30,088 nucleotides of DNA, from NCBI GenBank assembly GCA_018398765.1, contig JAHBMJ010000138.1, positions 1 to 30,088 on the forward strand, read 5' to 3'. The notes below the pieces were generated by a model that was given only the letters and a program-made list of their open reading frames with translations, was not told the DNA's origin and made no database searches. Shown here in pieces: positions 10,425-20,800 of the stretch; position 1 is the first letter of the stretch, and every line of letters begins with the position of its first letter. Both the position numbers and the translations under genes were made by a program. The stretch comes from Chromera velia (lineage: Eukaryota; Sar; Chromeraceae).

Positions 10425-11742
10425 TGCAAACAGATTCCTAGGAACCTGACGAGCTGATCGAGTCCTGACTGACATGCACGAAGACTTCATCGAGAATGAC
10501 GGGGAAGAAATTATCGTTCGTCATCGTCAGTTCCAGATGGAGGGGGAGGAAGAAGTTGCCGGTCGACTTCCTGCAGGAAGGACACGCACGAACATATGCA
10601 GATCGAATGAGGACACGAAGAAATTGTACTCCCGTCTGCTCCCACTTCAGGACGCACGGAAGTCATCATCCCACTGAAAGAAAAAATTTCTCTTCTCACT
10701 GACAAGAGCACGAGCAAACCAGCCGGAAATCAGAGCAGCTCGACAAACTCGATCATCTCTTATTGTACAAAAAGAAAACCGTCCGGTGCTCATGGACGAG
10801 AAAGAGATTGGAAAAACATGTGGATACTCATGTACACTGCAAGACGATTTGATACCAAAATCTCTACCTTGATTCCGTTCACGCACCGAATTTAGAACAA
10901 AGAGGGGGGCAACGAAGAACAAAGCCCCTTAAGGCGTTTCCATGTTCCTTGTTACCAACATCAAAATGAATGAATGAATGAATTTCTGTCAACAAGAAAG
11001 TCAATGCAATTCTTTCTCTCTACGTGAATGTCGTGATCATGACGCTCACCCTTCTTCTGTCTTGGAGCCCACAAAAGTGTACGCAAAGCCCTTGTCACGA
11101 GTCTTGAACGTCGCGCCATTCCATCCCAGCTGCATACGTACAAAAATGCCCTCAAAAATCAAAAGAGGCATAGACGAAAATTTTGCGGTGACCCAAGCAG
11201 ATCAGAACACATCCTCACCCTCCCTCGTTACTTTGCCAGGCCAGCCTACCGATAGGCAGATTAGTGGCCCGCCTCAGACAAGTTTCATCACAGGTCGGAA
11301 ACCGATATCTATTCTCGCATGGGAGGAGAATAAAAGTGCCACTCATACACCCACGAAGCTAAATCTAGCTAGACCCATGCACCCACCCACCGATGCGCAG
11401 ATGACGGGGTCTCGGGGAACGAACACGAACGCAGTGCACATGAGGGCAACGAACACGAGCACGCCCCCAACGGAGAAAAGGGCACCGCGCATACCCTTGA
11501 TGGCGCCGACTGCAAACAAATAGAACCCCACAGTTTGTACTTTGAAAAGGAAAAACGCGCAAAGAAAACATGGAGAATTTCTTGCTACTGTCTGTGATAA
11601 TAACAGAAAGAACACTCAGGTCGTCCCCATCCATCACCATCTGACATCCGGACAACAAGAATCCTCATGTCGCAGCAAGAAAGACATCTGGGTGAGAAAG
11701 AAGAAACCTCATGCGGTGGAAGCACACCAGAGTGTGTGTGTA

Positions 11743-11782
<40 letters not shown>

Positions 11783-12203
11783 GTGAGAGAGGTGACAATA
11801 CACTTCCTGAGAGACCTCCACTCTTTCTGCCTGACTGACTGACTGACTGACCGACCGATGAGAGGTGAGGTGTCAGCACGGTCGTGTTCGGGGAGGTCGT
11901 CATAGATCTGCAAAAACTCACTCACTCACTCACCCACCCTCTCATTCATTCATGCATTCATTCATTCATTCATTTATTCATTCATTCATTCATTCATTCA
12001 TTAACACACACACACACACACAAATGTATCTGCTTATCCCGACGGATGACCAGATCCGCAGCCGGCAAGATCAAGGAGAGAGTGATGTTGTTGATTCCTT
12101 CATTCCTTCACTTTTCTCTTCCTTCCTTCTTTCTTTCCTTCTTTCCTTCCTTCCTTCCGTCCTTCCATCCTTCCTTCCATCCTTCCTTCCTTGTTTCCTT
12201 CGT

Positions 12204-12237
<34 letters not shown>

Positions 12238-13798
12238 TTTCCTTCCTTCCCTCCTTCTTTCCTTCATTCCTTCTTTCCTTCCTTCCTTCTTCCCTTCCTT
12301 CCTTCTTTCCTGATTTCCCTCCTTCCTCCCTTTCTTCCTTCTTTCCTTCCTTCATTCATTCATTCATTCATTCATTCATTCACTCATTCAATGAAAGATG
12401 GGACCTCCTAACGTCTGACAGGCAAGAAAACCAACTGTAAAATGGACTAGGAAAACTTCCTTCACATTCATAAGAACGTTCTCTTTCTATTCGTCTATTT
12501 CAGACACAGATAGATACGGTGACGACGGGAGTGGGAGACTGACTCACCGTGATGCATTTCCTTACAGTGTACGTCAGCTCGCCGGTTGTGGCCTCAAAAA
12601 AGATTCTGCGAGAAAGATGACAGAAGAAGAGAGAAAAGAAACGTCCACAAACCATCGAAGAACATGAACACTGAAATCAAGAAATAAGGATCAGTCACTG
12701 TCAACTGGATTCTGTTCCCCTTTGTCTTCCCATTCGTAAATAAACAGCGGAAGGCAACTAAGTAACCGTGCAGTCGGACCATCGATCATGGCCAGCATGT
12801 CTGTAAGCACAAACCTGAGAAGACAATCACGCGAGAAGACGAGTGAGGGTTGGCAGAGATGGACGAATAGACATACAGACAGACCGGCAAAGACACACAC
12901 AGGCAAATACACACACACAGGCAAAAACAACAACAACAAAAGAAAGAAAGAAAGACCAACCTGTAAGGCCACGCGAAGAGCAGGACAGAGCAGAGTGCAT
13001 AGAACCACCAGTTCATCCAGAAGGGTTGCTTGTCAGAGACGTAGCAGAGGACAGGGGCGTCCAGGTAACCCGCAATGGAGGTCCACATCTCCGAGTCTGC
13101 ATGCATGCAGGCAGGCAGGTGTGCAGCCATGAAATAAATGATCCAAGAGACATGCACACGATCCCAGAGAAAATTGGGTATCGTGTCTTCATTTTCTGCC
13201 AGAAAAGAGAATGCCAAGTTGGGCGAAGAGAAAATGGTGCATTCAGCTGCCTTCAAATGAGGACTTTTCCGAAGGAAGAGCACGGACTTTTCCGAAGGAA
13301 GAGGACGAAGGAAGGCATCGATCGATCCTTCGGGAAAGGAGCAAGTGACGAAGGGAATGACATCTAGACGCAGAAAGAGAAGGGGATTGATTGGCGACAG
13401 AGAAAAGAAACATTACGGGCGAGAGACGAAGTCCGCAGCACCCGCCGCCAAAAAGAAAGCAAAAAAGGAAAAGGAACAGATTGCACAATAGATTCCCTAA
13501 TCTACCCTTTTCTTCCCCTGTCTGGCTCCTCATCCTCCCTGCACCCCCTTCAATTCTGCACAATCCCTCTTTTCGTCCCTTCCTCACTCCCCGTCTACAA
13601 AAACTCTTCAGTGATTTTACAAGCAAACGAAACAGAAGTGTTCTTCTGTACCCCTTAGAGACCCCCCAACCCCCCCCACACCGACCCATCTGATCGTCTC
13701 TGTCTCTGTTGGACTGTTGCAGCTCCTCGAACTGGTCCCGGATCCTGCTCATCTCATGCAAACGAGAATATTTATTTCAAATGCGAGAGAATATTCTT

Positions 13799-13833
<35 letters not shown>

Positions 13834-14098
13834 CTCTCTCTTGGGCTGTTACTGTACACAACCAAATACAGAGGGAGAAACTGAAAGGGTCGGAGGGGAA
13901 GGGAGGAAAAGGAAGGGGGGGGGCAAGGAGGAAAAAGGAAAGGCTAAATTAGATGATGATCTGGGAAGGTGCGTCTCAACTTTTCCCAACATGCACTCAC
14001 ATGTGCTCCTGGACGGACAGACAGACAGACAGACATCCAGACAGACAGAGAGACAGACAGAGAGATAGACAGACAGACATCCAGACAGACAGACAGAC

Positions 14099-14169
<71 letters not shown>

Positions 14170-14183
14170 GAGACAGACAGACC

Positions 14184-14218
<35 letters not shown>

Positions 14219-16692
14219 CGACAGACAGACAGACCGACAGACAGACAGACCGACAGACAGACAGACCGACAGACAGACAGAGAGAGAGACAGACAGACAG
14301 AGAGACAGACAGACAGAGAGACAGACAGACCGACAGACAGACAGACAGACAGACAGACCGACAGACAGACAGACCGACAGACAGACAGAGAGAGAGACAG
14401 ACAGACAGANNNNNNNNNNNNNNNNNNNNNNNNNNNNNNNNNNNNNNNNNNNNNNNNNNNNNNNNNNNNNNNNNNNNNNNNNNNNNNNNNNNNNNNNNNN
14501 NNNNNNNNNNNNNNNNNNNNNNNNNNNNNNNNNNNNNNNNNNNNNNNNNNNNNNNNNNNNNNNNNNNNNNNNNNNNNNNNNNNNNNNNNNNNNNNNNNNN
14601 NNNNNNNNNNNNNNNNNNNNNNNNNNNNNNNNNNNNNNNNNNNNNNNNNNNNNNNNNNNNNNNNNNNNNNNNNNNNNNNNNNNNNNNNNNNNNNNNNNNN
14701 NNNNNNNNNNNNNNNNNNNNNNNNNNNNNNNNNNNNNNNNNNNNNNNNNNNNNNNNNNNNNNNNNNNNNNNNNNNNNNNNNNNNNNNNNNNNNNNNNNNN
14801 NNNNNNNNNNNNNNNNNNNNNNNNNNNNNNNNNNNNNNNNNNNNNNNNNNNNNNNNNNNNNNNNNNNNNNNNNNNNNNNNNNNNNNNNNNNNNNNNNNNN
14901 NNNNNNNNNNNNNNNNNNNNNNNNNNNNNNNNNNNNNNNNNNNNNNNNNNNNNNNNNNNNNNNNNNNNNNNNNNNNNNNNNNNNNNNNNNNNNNNNNNNN
15001 NNNNNNNNNNNNNNNNNNNNNNNNNNNNNNNNNNNNNNNNNNNNNNNNNNNNNNNNNNNNNNNNNNNNNNNNNNNNNNNNNNNNNNNNCACCCCTGATGG
15101 ACACGCAGGCGTAGAGTAGAAAGCTGAGCCAAATGGTGTCGTGGAAAGCGTTCAGCCATAGGCATGCATAATACATGTATGTACTCTGTCAACATACCGA
15201 CAGAGAGACCAACGTGCAATGATTGGTGTTGTTGAAAGCGTTCAGCCACAATTTGTGTATATTGCATGTATGCATCTGCTTGCTGTATTTGCATCATGCC
15301 CACAGACGGACAGAGAAGAGACAGATGCAGACCTGAACTGGATTGTGTCGTTGAAGGTGTTCACTCTCTGTTTGATTTGATGGACCTTCTCCTCACCCCC
15401 TTCCTTCACCGTCACGTTCTTCAGCTCGTAGTGGTAGCTCTGCATTCAGATTTATTTGTTTGTTGTGCAGGCATGCATGCTGATACATACGTGACCGAGG
15501 GAGGAAAGAGGAGAGACGCTGGGAAGGGCGGCTGGCAGTCCCTCAGGCCGAAGAGGAGTATGCAGACGGAGCGATTGGAAAATTGAAATGAAGAGAACTT
15601 CTGAAAAAAAAAGAAACGGAAATGTCTCTGAAGAGCACTGTGAAAAGAGAGCAAGCTTCCAGTACAACACAAGAGTGCACGCCTCCACTGCGTCAGTAGA
15701 ACAGAGGAAAAGCACGGAATCACACACCAATGCCCTACCAGGAGAAATAAAAAGGCACAGGCTTCTAGAAGCCCTTTGAGGTCTCACTTTAGTCAACCTT
15801 CAAAGCAGGCAGTCGCGAAGAGACACCCCTTCAAGAAATGCCTGCATGTGCACCCTGATGTGACGGGTGGCCGAAACGAGTGAAGATTTCTCTGACACAA
15901 ACCCCTTTCTGACACTTCAGCAAGTGGCCGGAGCCTCCTGTGAAATGCCCGCAACAAACAAACCCCCACGGATACACATGCGCGTGCACGCATGGACGGA
16001 CCTGCACCCTGAAGTAGAGAGCGGGAGCGGCCTGTTTGAGTCTCTTGATCAGTTCCGTGGCCGTCACTTGGTTCTTGACCTTCCAGAGGTTCCTTGCCAC
16101 AGGGGAGAGCCAGAAGCACTCGAGGAGGTAAAGAGTGTACGCAAGCACCAGAGCCACGCCCATTGAAGGAGACTCAGAGACCTGCCGATGCATGAGTGGG
16201 CGTGCATGTGCACATGCAAACAGATGAATGGAGGTCTGTTTCTTCCCGTTATACCCTGAAATAGAAAGCTTCTTGAACGCAAATACCAGTGAAAAGAGGA
16301 CCCGCACGGGAACCGATGAGGTACAGATCTTGGCATGTCAACCCTAGGTCAGACAACCAGTGTCGTTGACATAGACGGGATGTAGAACAGGTACGCCACT
16401 GAACTGACACTGTCCAGCAGGCAGTCATGCTCTCATTTGAGCCGTGTACTTTTCTTTTCAAGGATTGCTTTATGGACTTCAAGTTCAGAAGGCAAAAGTG
16501 CACCTTAGGTCAGGCAAGAGCATGAGAGAGCATGAACTGACTGACGATGAGGCAGCAGAAAACCAGGACGGTGGCCAGGGACAAAAACAGACAGAAGGCA
16601 TGCCAATCGTTGGCAGACTTGAAACGACGCTTCTTCTGGGTCAGCTGGGCGCCCCCTTCTCCCTCGGCAAACGTAATTTTGTTGCCTCTCAT
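7788..16692 (-). CDS. Gene A: TMEM151-like membrane protein with a LEA2-like C-terminal half (gapped)
   Basis: Exons in coding order: 16692-16546, 16398-16255, 16181-16002, 15439-15333, 15123-into gap, gap, 13752-13686, 13096-12961, 12814-12767, 12605-12548, 11907-11856, 11509-11391, 11129-11050, 10570-10474, 10225-10171, 9924-9870, 9397-9290, 8851-8695, 8219-7788 (TAG). Every junction downstream of the gap, and the two before it, joins GT-AG in phase. About 690 codons are visible. TMEM151 signals: a membrane segment with YLLEC, then QAAP, SYHYE and RVNT, and later a third membrane segment ending FAWPYR. A fourth membrane segment (exon 11509-11391) precedes a beta-rich region ([20 protein letters not shown] and a later segment ending KVPIG) typical of LEA2/NDR1-like folds. 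The last exon ends in an Asp/Glu-rich tail. The start ATG follows an in-frame TAG that could instead be a splice acceptor; the 16398 acceptor is the least certain. Function unknown; probably an integral endomembrane or plasma-membrane protein. Confidence 0.75.
8585..8733. repeat. Exact 49-bp direct repeat, spacing 100 bp, spanning an exon end and donor
   Basis: 8585-8633 and 8685-8733 are identical over 49 bases. The second copy is the last 39 bases of the gene A exon 8851-8695 plus ten intron bases including the GTCAGTCAGG donor. The first copy lies downstream within the intron and carries the same donor. Use of the downstream donor would lengthen the exon by 100 nt and shift frame. Confidence 0.95.
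9443..9634. repeat. TTTC tetranucleotide repeat in a gene A intron
   Basis: Imperfect (CTTT)n tract with TTCC and TTTG variants, in the intron between exons 9870 and 9397. Confidence 0.95.
10053..10092. repeat. CA microsatellite in a gene A intron
   Basis: Near-pure (CA)n tract of about 40 bp in the intron between exons 10171 and 9924. Confidence 0.95.
10371..10424. repeat. CA plus GA compound microsatellite in a gene A intron
   Basis: (CA)n followed directly by (GA)n in the intron between exons 10474 and 10225. Confidence 0.95.
11733..12390. repeat. Compound repeat block covering two gene A introns
   Basis: GT/GA dinucleotides (11733-11782), GACT (11829-11852), ACTC (11916-11935), ATTC (11943-12001), CA (12004-12021), then TTCC/TTTC (12092-12350) and ATTC (12350-12390). 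The GACT tract overlaps the 5' splice site after the exon ending at 11856. Long Phe/Ser/Leu and Glu/Lys/Arg ORFs here are repeat artefacts. Confidence 0.9.
13747..13829. repeat. Second copy of the window-start block plus CT tract
   Basis: 13747-13806 equals 1-60 exactly, followed by a CT tract. On the gene A strand this is the 3' end of an intron and the first bases of the exon at 13752-13686. Confidence 0.9.
14013..14409. repeat. ACAG tetranucleotide repeat running into the assembly gap
   Basis: (ACAG)n with AGAG and ACCG variants for about 400 bp, ending in Ns. It lies in a gene A intron and is the evident cause of the gap. Confidence 0.97.
14410..15088. other. Assembly gap of 679 Ns
   Basis: Undetermined bases. 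The gene A exon starting at 15123 is cut by the gap edge at 15089, and one or more TMEM151-region exons are probably hidden here. Confidence 1.
15123..15368. repeat. Three diverged copies of an exon end inside a gene A intron
   Basis: Plus-strand segments near 15138-15157, 15228-15247 and 15347-15366 are related (cores GTGGAAAGCGTTCAG, GTTGAAAGCGTTCAG and GTTGAAGGTGTTCAC). The 15347 copy is the real end of the exon 15439-15333. The copy at 15138 contains the acceptor of the next exon (15123). Spacings are 90 and 119 bp. Confidence 0.8.
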
Positions 16693-17034
16693 CCTGACCT
16701 ACAAAACGAACTCCTTACCACCCGTCCGGTTGATTGAGCTTTCTCTTCTCAACCTGTTTCTAGCAGTGCTATTTCTTCCTTCCTTTCCTGTCTTCCTTCT
16801 TCAGTCAGACTGCTGGCAGATCAACTTTGTAAGGAGGCTTTTCTGACTTCAGAGTATATGAAACTCTATTTGCCCAACACTCAGGCCATGCATGCAACCT
16901 CCGCCGCAGGTCAGTTTTTTCGTGTATATTAATATATATATGCATGCATGTGCAAATCAAAAGACATGCATGCATTAATTATTATATGTATGAAAATCAA
17001 TACACAAATATATATGCATGCATGCGCGTATATA
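16693..17034. other. Non-coding region 5' of gene A
   Basis: Presumed upstream region of gene A (minus), although an additional 5' exon cannot be excluded. From about 16915 it is AT-rich with TATATA runs and four TGCATGCA-type palindromes, suggesting promoter or insulator function. No transcription start can be fixed from sequence alone. Confidence 0.4.
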
Positions 17035-17859
17035 TAAGCCCCGGGCCTGCCCTTGAATTTTGTACGCACGATTTGACTGTAGCTCTGTATTGATCCATTT
17101 TTTTTTTAATTTTTTTTTTATTTTTATTTTTTTTGAAAAAAAAATGGTCGCTTCAAGCGTAATTTATGGTCTAACAACCCAGCCGTGCGCGGCCCAAGCC
17201 GTCTCCGCGGTCACTATGAAGGGGGGCGTCTCGCGACTTTTTTTTTCCCTTCGAAAAACCGAATTACCGGCAGGGGGGCATCTTTTTGCCACGCCTGCCC
17301 CTGGTCCCCGCCGCTATAGAATAAAGAAAATGGTGCCCCGCCCGCCTCAATCAGTCGTTATTTTCACTTCAGCCGCTGATTGCAAACAACTGTTCCAGCA
17401 AAGGATCAGACCTCTTATCATTCAAAAAAATTGGAAGTATATGCACGGCTAGACCATCAAGCAGGCTAACAAAGCAATCAAAACAGAAATTTAAACTATT
17501 TTTGGAAATTGTTGTGAGCGTTGTGGTGCTTCTAGCCTTCCCGATCTTCCTGGTGGGCACAACCCATACGATATGTATCACAACAACTATCATCTGGCCA
17601 CCTACTGGAAGTTTTTCCTCGGGAAGATCACAGTGAAAAAAATTGGGCACGGAAATGAAGACCAGTGGATCAATACTGTTTTTGACACTAATCACCCAGA
17701 TGATGGTGAATTGATCTGTCAGTATTGTTATCATGTGCACAAGTACGATGCCTACCGACATGCACCCGCACAGCCTGCTTGGTACAAAGCCTAACTTCAA
17801 AATTTTATCATCAAAATTTTATGTATTTTGACCGTACAAAATTTAAGGGCAGGGGCTTA
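17035..17859. mobile_element. TIR element of 825 bp with probable TA duplication
   Basis: Left end TAAGCCCC(GGGC)CTGCCCTT followed by AATTTTGTACG is matched by the inverted right end ending GGGCAGGGGCTTA at 17859. TA borders both ends. The left end contains a 4-bp insertion relative to the right. The interior carries a short ORF on the plus strand, long A/T runs (17098-17145) and degenerate coding-like sequence. The superfamily could not be assigned. Confidence 0.7.
17495..17794 (+). pseudogene. Remnant ORF with two CxxC knuckles inside the TIR element
   Basis: The frame is open from just after a TAA at 17492 to a TAA stop ending at 17794, with an internal ATG at 17573. The peptide has a cysteine cluster (CCERC) near its start and a second CQYC followed by HVH near its end, a layout compatible with a zinc ribbon or knuckle. 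The middle is aromatic and polar (YWKFFLGK). No upstream ATG or in-phase exon was found, so it is probably the 3' part of a decayed element protein. Confidence 0.4.
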
Positions 17860-18387
17860 TATCGCAAATTTTTGTTCGGAATCAAAAAAAGGAAGAACAA
17901 AAAAAACAGATACAGGGCCGGCCGGCGGTGCATTTGTTTAATTTGCGGCGCGCCGTGCCCAGGCATGCGGCATGCATGCATGCGAGGCATGCATGTGGCG
18001 GGCCGCCGCGCGATGGACGGTGAGCATAACTGGGGACGGCCAGCGCATTCCAGCGCTATGAATATACATGGCTAGCTGTCAGTCTGCCTAAACACTGCTT
18101 GTGGATGAGGCTGATTCCATTCTGATTCCTTCAAGATCTCGCCAGAATGCGATGCTGTCGACGCAAGAAGACGTTTGCAGAGCTCGGCCAGGTGGTCGGA
18201 GAGGGGTTCATTCATTGGGGGAAGTGCGATCGATCCGTGCGTGTGCCTGTTCCTGCTTTGTATGTGCGGAATTGGACGCAGGCAAGGTTCTTATTTCATG
18301 AAGGTTCAGCTTGGCATGATCGGGTACTGTCACTTTCTCTAAAAGAGACAAGCCGGTACCGTCACGTTCCTCCTCAGCCCCTTCTAT
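17860..18387. other. Intergenic region between the TIR element and gene B
   Basis: Contains a dense GCATGC cluster (17960-17998) in very GC-rich sequence, a likely part of a shared A/B upstream region. An 87-codon plus-strand ORF at 18147-18410 overlaps the gene B start in another frame and has no support. Confidence 0.4.
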
Positions 18388-19707
18388 GTGTGCATCGCAA
18401 TGGCAATTAAACGGTTTCGTGGGATTGTGGCAGTGGTGAACGAATTGGACCAACGAGAGGTTCACCTCTTTTTTGGGTACTCTTCCCAGAGCTACAGGGA
18501 CTTTGACCGTCAGGTCCTTCCCACCGTGAAGGAAAAGGTCCTTCCCTTCCTGGCACACGGCGCCACTCTGGTTGGGTTCGGAGACCCAGTAGACGAACGG
18601 AATCCGACAATCTCCAACGTGGTCAGACAAATCAAAGAGTGGAGACCGGATGTGAAGGTGCTCGTGATCGGAATCTCCGAACTGCGCAAACTTCCAGACC
18701 CTTCATATGCCGGTAAGTCAGTTGATGTAACTCTCTTTGTGTCTGTTTTTCTGTAGTGAACACACGGATTGAGGGTGTCAACTTTGAGGCGCCCTCTCTG
18801 CTTCCGTACACCGACGCTCCTTTGCCGTCTCCTTTTGCCCGCTCGGTTTTTCACTCGCCAGACTGCCCCTGTTGGTGTTGAATTTCTGATTCTTGTTACT
18901 TCTCTTGTGGACGCCAAGATACAGTACGTGGGTCGGTACCAGCATGTCCATGCAGAGAGAAGGTCTTGGAGACAAGCACGCGCCTTCTCTTTGCCAGAAG
19001 ATTCGTTCGCCGTTGCCTCTGTGTCTGTTCATGTGTGTCTGCGTCAAGGTGTGTACATATACGTATGTCGATGTGCCTCTGTGAATGTGTGCAAATATAA
19101 AGGATTGGATGGAAAAATTGACGCTTTTGCAACTCCGTTTGTTTCTTTTTCTTCCTTTCTTCCTTTCTTGTTTTGCTTGATTCTTTCGCTCCTTCATTCC
19201 TTTTTTCCTGCCTGTCTTCCTTCCTTTCTTGCTTCCTTCTTTCGTTGCTCGCTTCCTTCGTTCCTTCGCCTATTCCTTCATCCGTCCGTCCGTTCGTTCC
19301 TTTGTCTCTTCCTTCCTTCCTTCATTGATTCATTCATGGGGCCATCCATTCATCCCCTTAATGCCTGTTCCTTCACTCTTCTTCCCCCCTTTCCTTCCCT
19401 CAACAAGAGCAGATGGATTGAAGGAAACGCGTCCTCTCTGATTCTCTTACGTTCCTTGTTCTCGTCCTGCATTTGCTCGCGTCTAGGGGCTGCAAGTAGC
19501 TTTGTGCACGCCACACATACACACGCAGAGACGCGTTTTTGCGCTGACAAAATTTTCCTTCCTTCCTCTGTCTGTCCGTCTGTCCATCTGAAACCATATA
19601 GTCTGTCCGTCTGTCTGTCTGTGCGAATCTTTGGATGTGAGGCAGGGAGACTCTATTCGTCCTCGGGGCGTGCGGCTTCTCGGGCGTTTCTTTGTCCCCG
19701 TTTCTTT

Positions 19708-19745
<38 letters not shown>

Positions 19746-20800
19746 ACGTCCTCTGGGCCCTTGCGTTGCTCTGCTTTGATCTCAGATTCGGGGGAACGCA
19801 CAGAAGATTCATCGACTGTCTGCTCAAAAAGCTTGACGTCCTCTTTTTTTCTCTCTCTCTTTCCTTCCCTTTTTCCTTTGTTCCTGTCATGTCCGTGTCG
19901 TGTTCTTCCCTTCACGTGCTCTCTCCGTCGGTCCCCTGCTTTTTGTTGTCCCTTCACGTCTCCTGCTTCAGTCTCTCTCGTTGGCTTTTGAATTCTCGAG
20001 GAAGTCTTCTCGTTTTGTATCAGAACAGCGGGAAAGACCTACAGAAATTTTGTGGTGCTTTGAATGAAAAAAGTACGGACGACAATGAATACATGTCGAG
20101 AAAGGTTCAAAAAAGCGTGCCTGAGAGACGTCTGTCGGTCTGCAGATGTTGTTTTCATCTTGAGAGTTTCATGAGAAGCAGGGGAGTACAAGTATTCTGT
20201 CAAGACAAACACATATTGATGCTTTCATGTTGCTGTGTTGCAGATTTTGTTTTGTATCACGACAGTTGGGAAGAAGGGGAGTACAAGTACGGAGGCGTGA
20301 ACCCTGTAACAGGGGAGCCATGCTCGAACACGAAAATATGGTTGGAGCTTCATCACTTGCTGGAGTGGGGAGTGTCGAAGATTTGGGTTTTGGGGGGGGG
20401 CAAAGTGACCTTGCAGGAGATGAGACTAGCAGCTGAGGAGGCGCAGATTCCTATCGACGCTTTTCTCTTTGCACCGAAGCGAATGACACAAAGGGCGCGT
20501 GGAGACATCGCATCCCTCCGTTCGTTGTGTCACCCAAAAAGTCCGTCACGACTTCCGAATGCGACGCTGCATTTTGATTTTGGCTCCAGTAGTTGGTTAC
20601 GAACGATGCTTTCAACTTGTCTTCCCGGTGCTTCCGCCTCCGCTGGTAGTGAGGGAAAGAGGGGATTGACACGAGGGGTCAAGATGGTCATCGCGGCAGT
20701 GGTCGGGGCTTCTGCCGGGTTTTTCGTCTGGTGGATACACCAGAGTGGAAGCGCGTGGGTGGTTTCACGATTGAAGTGGTTGGGGTTGGACCTTGGCTAA
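18388..20800 (+). CDS. Gene B: C-tail-anchored protein with Rossmann-like (possibly SLOG-like) segments
   Basis: Proposed exons: 18388-18712 (donor GTAAGT), 18757-18870 (acceptor CTGTAG), 20244-20800 (acceptor TTGCAG), joining in phase to about 331 residues. Residues 1-110 alternate hydrophobic strands and helices (LVGFGDPVDERNP, VKVLVIGISE). The last exon has a hydrophobic strand and glycine loop (IWVLGGGKVTLQEMRLAAEE) and ends with a membrane segment (VIAAVVGASAGFFVWWI) and short tail, suggesting a tail anchor. The GGGKVTLQE loop after a strand recalls nucleotide-binding SLOG/LOG-type domains, but this is a weak resemblance. Exons 1 and 3 are strong. The end of exon 2 (a GTTGGT donor) is uncertain, and the 1.37-kb second intron could hide a further exon. 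Translation may start at 18388 or 18400; a CTCCTCAG acceptor at 18376 also allows an upstream exon. Confidence 0.65.
19137..19345. repeat. TTCC/TTTC-rich tract in gene B intron
   Basis: Imperfect TTCC, TTTC and CGTT repeats in the second intron. A CT tract follows at about 19712-19741. Confidence 0.85.

Noticed and set aside
11590-11690. Possible gene A exon after a TTTCTCACCCAG acceptor
   Set aside because: Including it breaks the phase, whereas 11856 joins 11509 directly in frame.
12012-12090. Possible extra gene A exon with a plausible hydrophobic peptide
   Set aside because: No acceptor gives the required phase 0 without a stop, and joining 12548 directly to 11907 keeps frame.
13849-15303. 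Long ORFs across the ACAG repeat and the N gap
   Set aside because: Open only because of the tetranucleotide repeat and undetermined bases.
18147-18410. 87-codon ORF upstream of gene B
   Set aside because: Overlaps the gene B start in another frame; no splice or family support.
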